Shown here: one piece after another, positions 61,800 through 64,000 of the stretch
Numbering within the stretch: position 1 is the stretch's first letter
Layout of the letters: each line of letters starts with the position of its first letter
The notes under the pieces: generated by a model
Database searches by the model: none
Told to the model about the DNA's origin: nothing
The model's input: only the letters and a program-made list of their open reading frames with translations
Program-made: the position numbers and the translations under genes
From: Bryoerythrophyllum caledonicum
Lineage: Eukaryota; Streptophyta; Bryopsida; Pottiales; Pottiaceae
NCBI GenBank assembly: GCA_963971425.1
Contig: OZ020526.1
Span: 18,319,173-18,383,172, forward strand
Reading direction: 5' to 3'
Length of the DNA: 64,000 bases

Positions 61800-62700
61800 C
61801 ACAAATCACCCCAGAAACCCAAACCCTAGCCGCCACAAATTCAAACCCTAGCCGCCGCCGCCACTAGCAACCCAAGCCGTAAACTATAAAACCCTAGCCG
61901 CCGCGTTCCCATGAGATCCCATGGAGTTCTGTGAGGATCCCATGGAGTTATGTAGACTAGAGGTGTGCGCGCGCACACCTGCAATTGCTGCTACTCCTCC
62001 AACCAGCTTATTCTAAAGCCGAAAACCGAAAACGCAAAATAAGGAGCTTCATAAGTTCGACGGTATGCTGACAAAGCTGGAGGAGGCGGTGGAGCGCGAC
62101 GAGGAGAAGCCACGTGAGAAGCCACGTGTGGAGAAGCAGCGATAAGGAGAATCGACGCGCGGCAAGGATTGAGGAAAGGTTAGAAAAATTTGAGGGTTGT
62201 TAAGGGTTGTTTAGAAAGTTGCCCAATGAAGCCTGAAGGTGATGGAGTTCGCGCGTCCTACCGTGCGGCCTGTAGGCGCGGCGTGCGGCCTGAGGCGAGG
62301 ACTCCCCCAACTCTCAATCCTCCCAAATCGGCGATCGCTCTCTGCTCCTCTCGAATCCCTCTCTCACAAACCCATTTCTCCCGAATCCCTCTCTCCCAAA
62401 CCCAACTCTCCGAAACCCTAGCTGCCCACAACCTCTCAACTCCCCTCCATTGTCCTCCCTCACCACTCTTCTCTCCCCACCCTCCGCCCTCAGAAGTCCA
62501 TCTCTCCCACACCTCCATTGTCTCCCTCCACCAAACCCTAGGCTCTCACTCACAGCCTCCCTCACAAGTACAACCAGGGGTGTGCGAGCGCACACCCCTC
62601 CTAGGATTACCCAAAGTTCAAAGATTGATATCCTCCATTGATACCCGCATGAAAACCCTAATCCGAAACCCTAAAATAAAACCCTAAGTTGTTACCTAGG
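61800..62700 (+). other. Pyrimidine-rich, gene-leader-like segment bounded by palindromes
   Basis: It holds several AAACCCTAG/AAACCCTAA telo-box-like motifs at both ends, GCCGCC runs and a long CT-rich tract (62300-62540), as in plant 5' leaders. A perfect palindrome AGGTGTGCGCGCGCACACCT (61961-61980) and a near-palindrome (62576-62599, AGGGGTGTGCG..CGCACACCCCT) lie about 600 bp apart. The longest ORF (62190-62687) is Ser/Pro/Leu low complexity and not credible. It may be a captured promoter or leader. Confidence 0.4.
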
Positions 62701-63085
62701 TTGATAACTTGGTACTGGTACCCAGGAAGTCATACCCTGCTAGTGATGCACTTGTTATTGATACCCAAAGTACGTTGGTCCATAAATTATGTTGAGAATA
62801 TTTCAACAAAAAATCTTTAATAATGCTTGTTTTTGTGCAACTAGCAAGGAAGAAAAAATGAAGTTTTTTTCGTACTTTTAACCATAGGATCTCAATAATG
62901 ACTTATTAAGTAGTATACTCTCAAAATTTCATAAAGTTTGACCGCACGGATTGAAAGATTATAATGTTTGAAATAGAGAAATGGCTCACTTTCTTCCCTG
63001 CGTTTACTGGATCAGCAGACTTTGACTTCAATTGGTGTCTAAGTTTTGCACTCTAAAAGGTCTCAATTAATTACCATAATATTAA

Positions 63086-63417
63086 ATTGGATATTAACAA
63101 AATATGGACAAATGAAAGTCCATAAATAGTCGTCGGCTGCCAGCCGACGACTGCCAAAGCGTCTTATCAATGATCTTTGAAAGTGCCTAGCTCACTCATT
63201 TTCTATCCAAATGGAGCTTATGAGATGTTTTTTGGCATCTATGGAAAATGAGGATGTCAAAAAACACCTCATAAGCTTTGATTTGGACAAAATTTGAGCA
63301 AGTTATGGCCGTTTGAAATTTTCATACGAAGAGAAGCGTCGGCTGGCAGCCGATAAGAATTCAGAGTCAAATCGGTCCTCAAATGCTGATTTTGTCCAGA
63401 TTTTATCAAATATCTAT
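63086..63417 (+). mobile_element. 332-bp inverted-repeat element, copy 3
   Basis: Same length, orientation and palindromes as copy 2. Flanks ATTAA and TTTAA are compatible with a diverged 5-bp target duplication inside an R1 phrase (ATTACCATAATATTAAGCAC). Confidence 0.78.
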
Positions 63418-64000
63418 TTTAAGCACGCTGTTAGGTCCTTATGCACCAATTTTTAGAGGTAGACAAGGAGTGTAGCATATTCAAAAATATTGTGCAATGA
63501 GTGGAGGTTCAAAACTTCTCAATTCACGTTATATTTTTTTGTGAATTTGATATTGTTTTGAATGAGAATCCAAATGGTCAATAAGAAGTTTTACATCACA
63601 TAATGCCGTAGGAAAAATCAAAAGTGAATTATACAAAGATCCCAAAGTTTTATGTGGGAAGGTAGAAGATTTTTTGGTACCTTGGCCTAAAATATGTGAC
63701 AATGTGTGAAAATAATTGACTTGGATTGATATGCTATTTCACCATAGAACTAACACCATGCTTAACACAATAGTATTGGATTTAGATCTTGTGTGGTGCA
63801 AAAAAGTGTAGAGGTCGACAAAGAGTGTAGCATATATAAAAAAATTGTGCAATGAGTAAAGGTTCAAAACTTCTCAATTCACGTTATATTTTTTTTTGTG
63901 AATTTGATATTGTTGTAAATGAGAATCCAAATGGTCAATAAGAAGGTTTACATCACGTAATGCCGTAGGAAAAATCAAAAGTGAATCATACGAAGATCTC
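63418..64000. repeat. Tandem duplication of R1 repeat, period about 357 bp
   Basis: The phrase GTGTAGCATAT ... GGTCAATAAGAAG ... ATGCCGTAGGAAAAATC occurs twice (GTCAATAAG at 63577 and 63934). The second copy runs off the window edge. Confidence 0.75.

Noticed and set aside
62190..62687. 165-aa Ser/Pro-rich ORF
   Set aside because: Pure CT-rich low-complexity sequence without conserved residues; more like a leader.

Overview
The window is nuclear DNA from a land plant. It has GT-AG introns, a tandem family of TIR-NB-LRR immune-receptor genes, exons of a SAC9-type phosphoinositide phosphatase, plant PIF/Harbinger, CACTA-like and Mutator-like transposon remains, and many short repeats. No bacterial or phage features are present. 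The species cannot be fixed by eye. Three features lean towards a non-seed plant, possibly a bryophyte: the divergent TNL sequence, an intron that splits the NB-ARC between the P-loop and kinase-2, and a remnant of a mitochondrial-type tRNA-Arg(ACG). This is inference only.

Positions 1-45,270 hold four plus-strand copies (A-D) of one TNL gene. TIR exons begin at 5922, 12699, 23727 and 41446. Copies C and D each follow a minus-strand SAC9-like pseudogene: a short one at about 19500-21020 and a long one at 31800-38388. A third SAC9 piece lies at 1-990, joined to a broken Harbinger transposase, ahead of copy A. Copy B directly follows A. Comparing the four copies gives a seven-exon model: three short N-terminal exons, a 585-nt TIR exon, a 291-nt P-loop exon, a 729-nt kinase-2/ARC exon and a terminal LRR exon of about 0.9 kb. 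All phases agree in all copies. A, C and D are open throughout and encode about 923-929 aa. B has lost the upstream TATA box and carries two stop codons in the LRR exon. The upstream blocks share GACGTCAC motifs spaced 21 bp apart, a TATAAAAG box and, in B-D, a second TATAAATA box just before the TIR exon. Cross-copy comparison also gives filled and empty sites for several insertions: a Tourist-like MITE, a CACTA-like element, a tRNA-bearing fragment and a 234-bp insert.

Positions 45,270-58,500 are a transposon island on the minus strand: a decayed MULE-type transposase with a SWIM finger, an intact 655-aa orphan ORF, three minisatellite arrays sharing one core, a small ORF with a candidate intron, and a DDE-like (DUF7869-like) ORF broken mainly by TGA codons.

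Positions 58,500-64,000 have no gene I can support. They hold three copies of a 332-bp inverted-repeat element with 5-bp target duplications, a pyrimidine-rich leader-like segment bounded by palindromes, and copies of a dispersed repeat also found around the TNL units.
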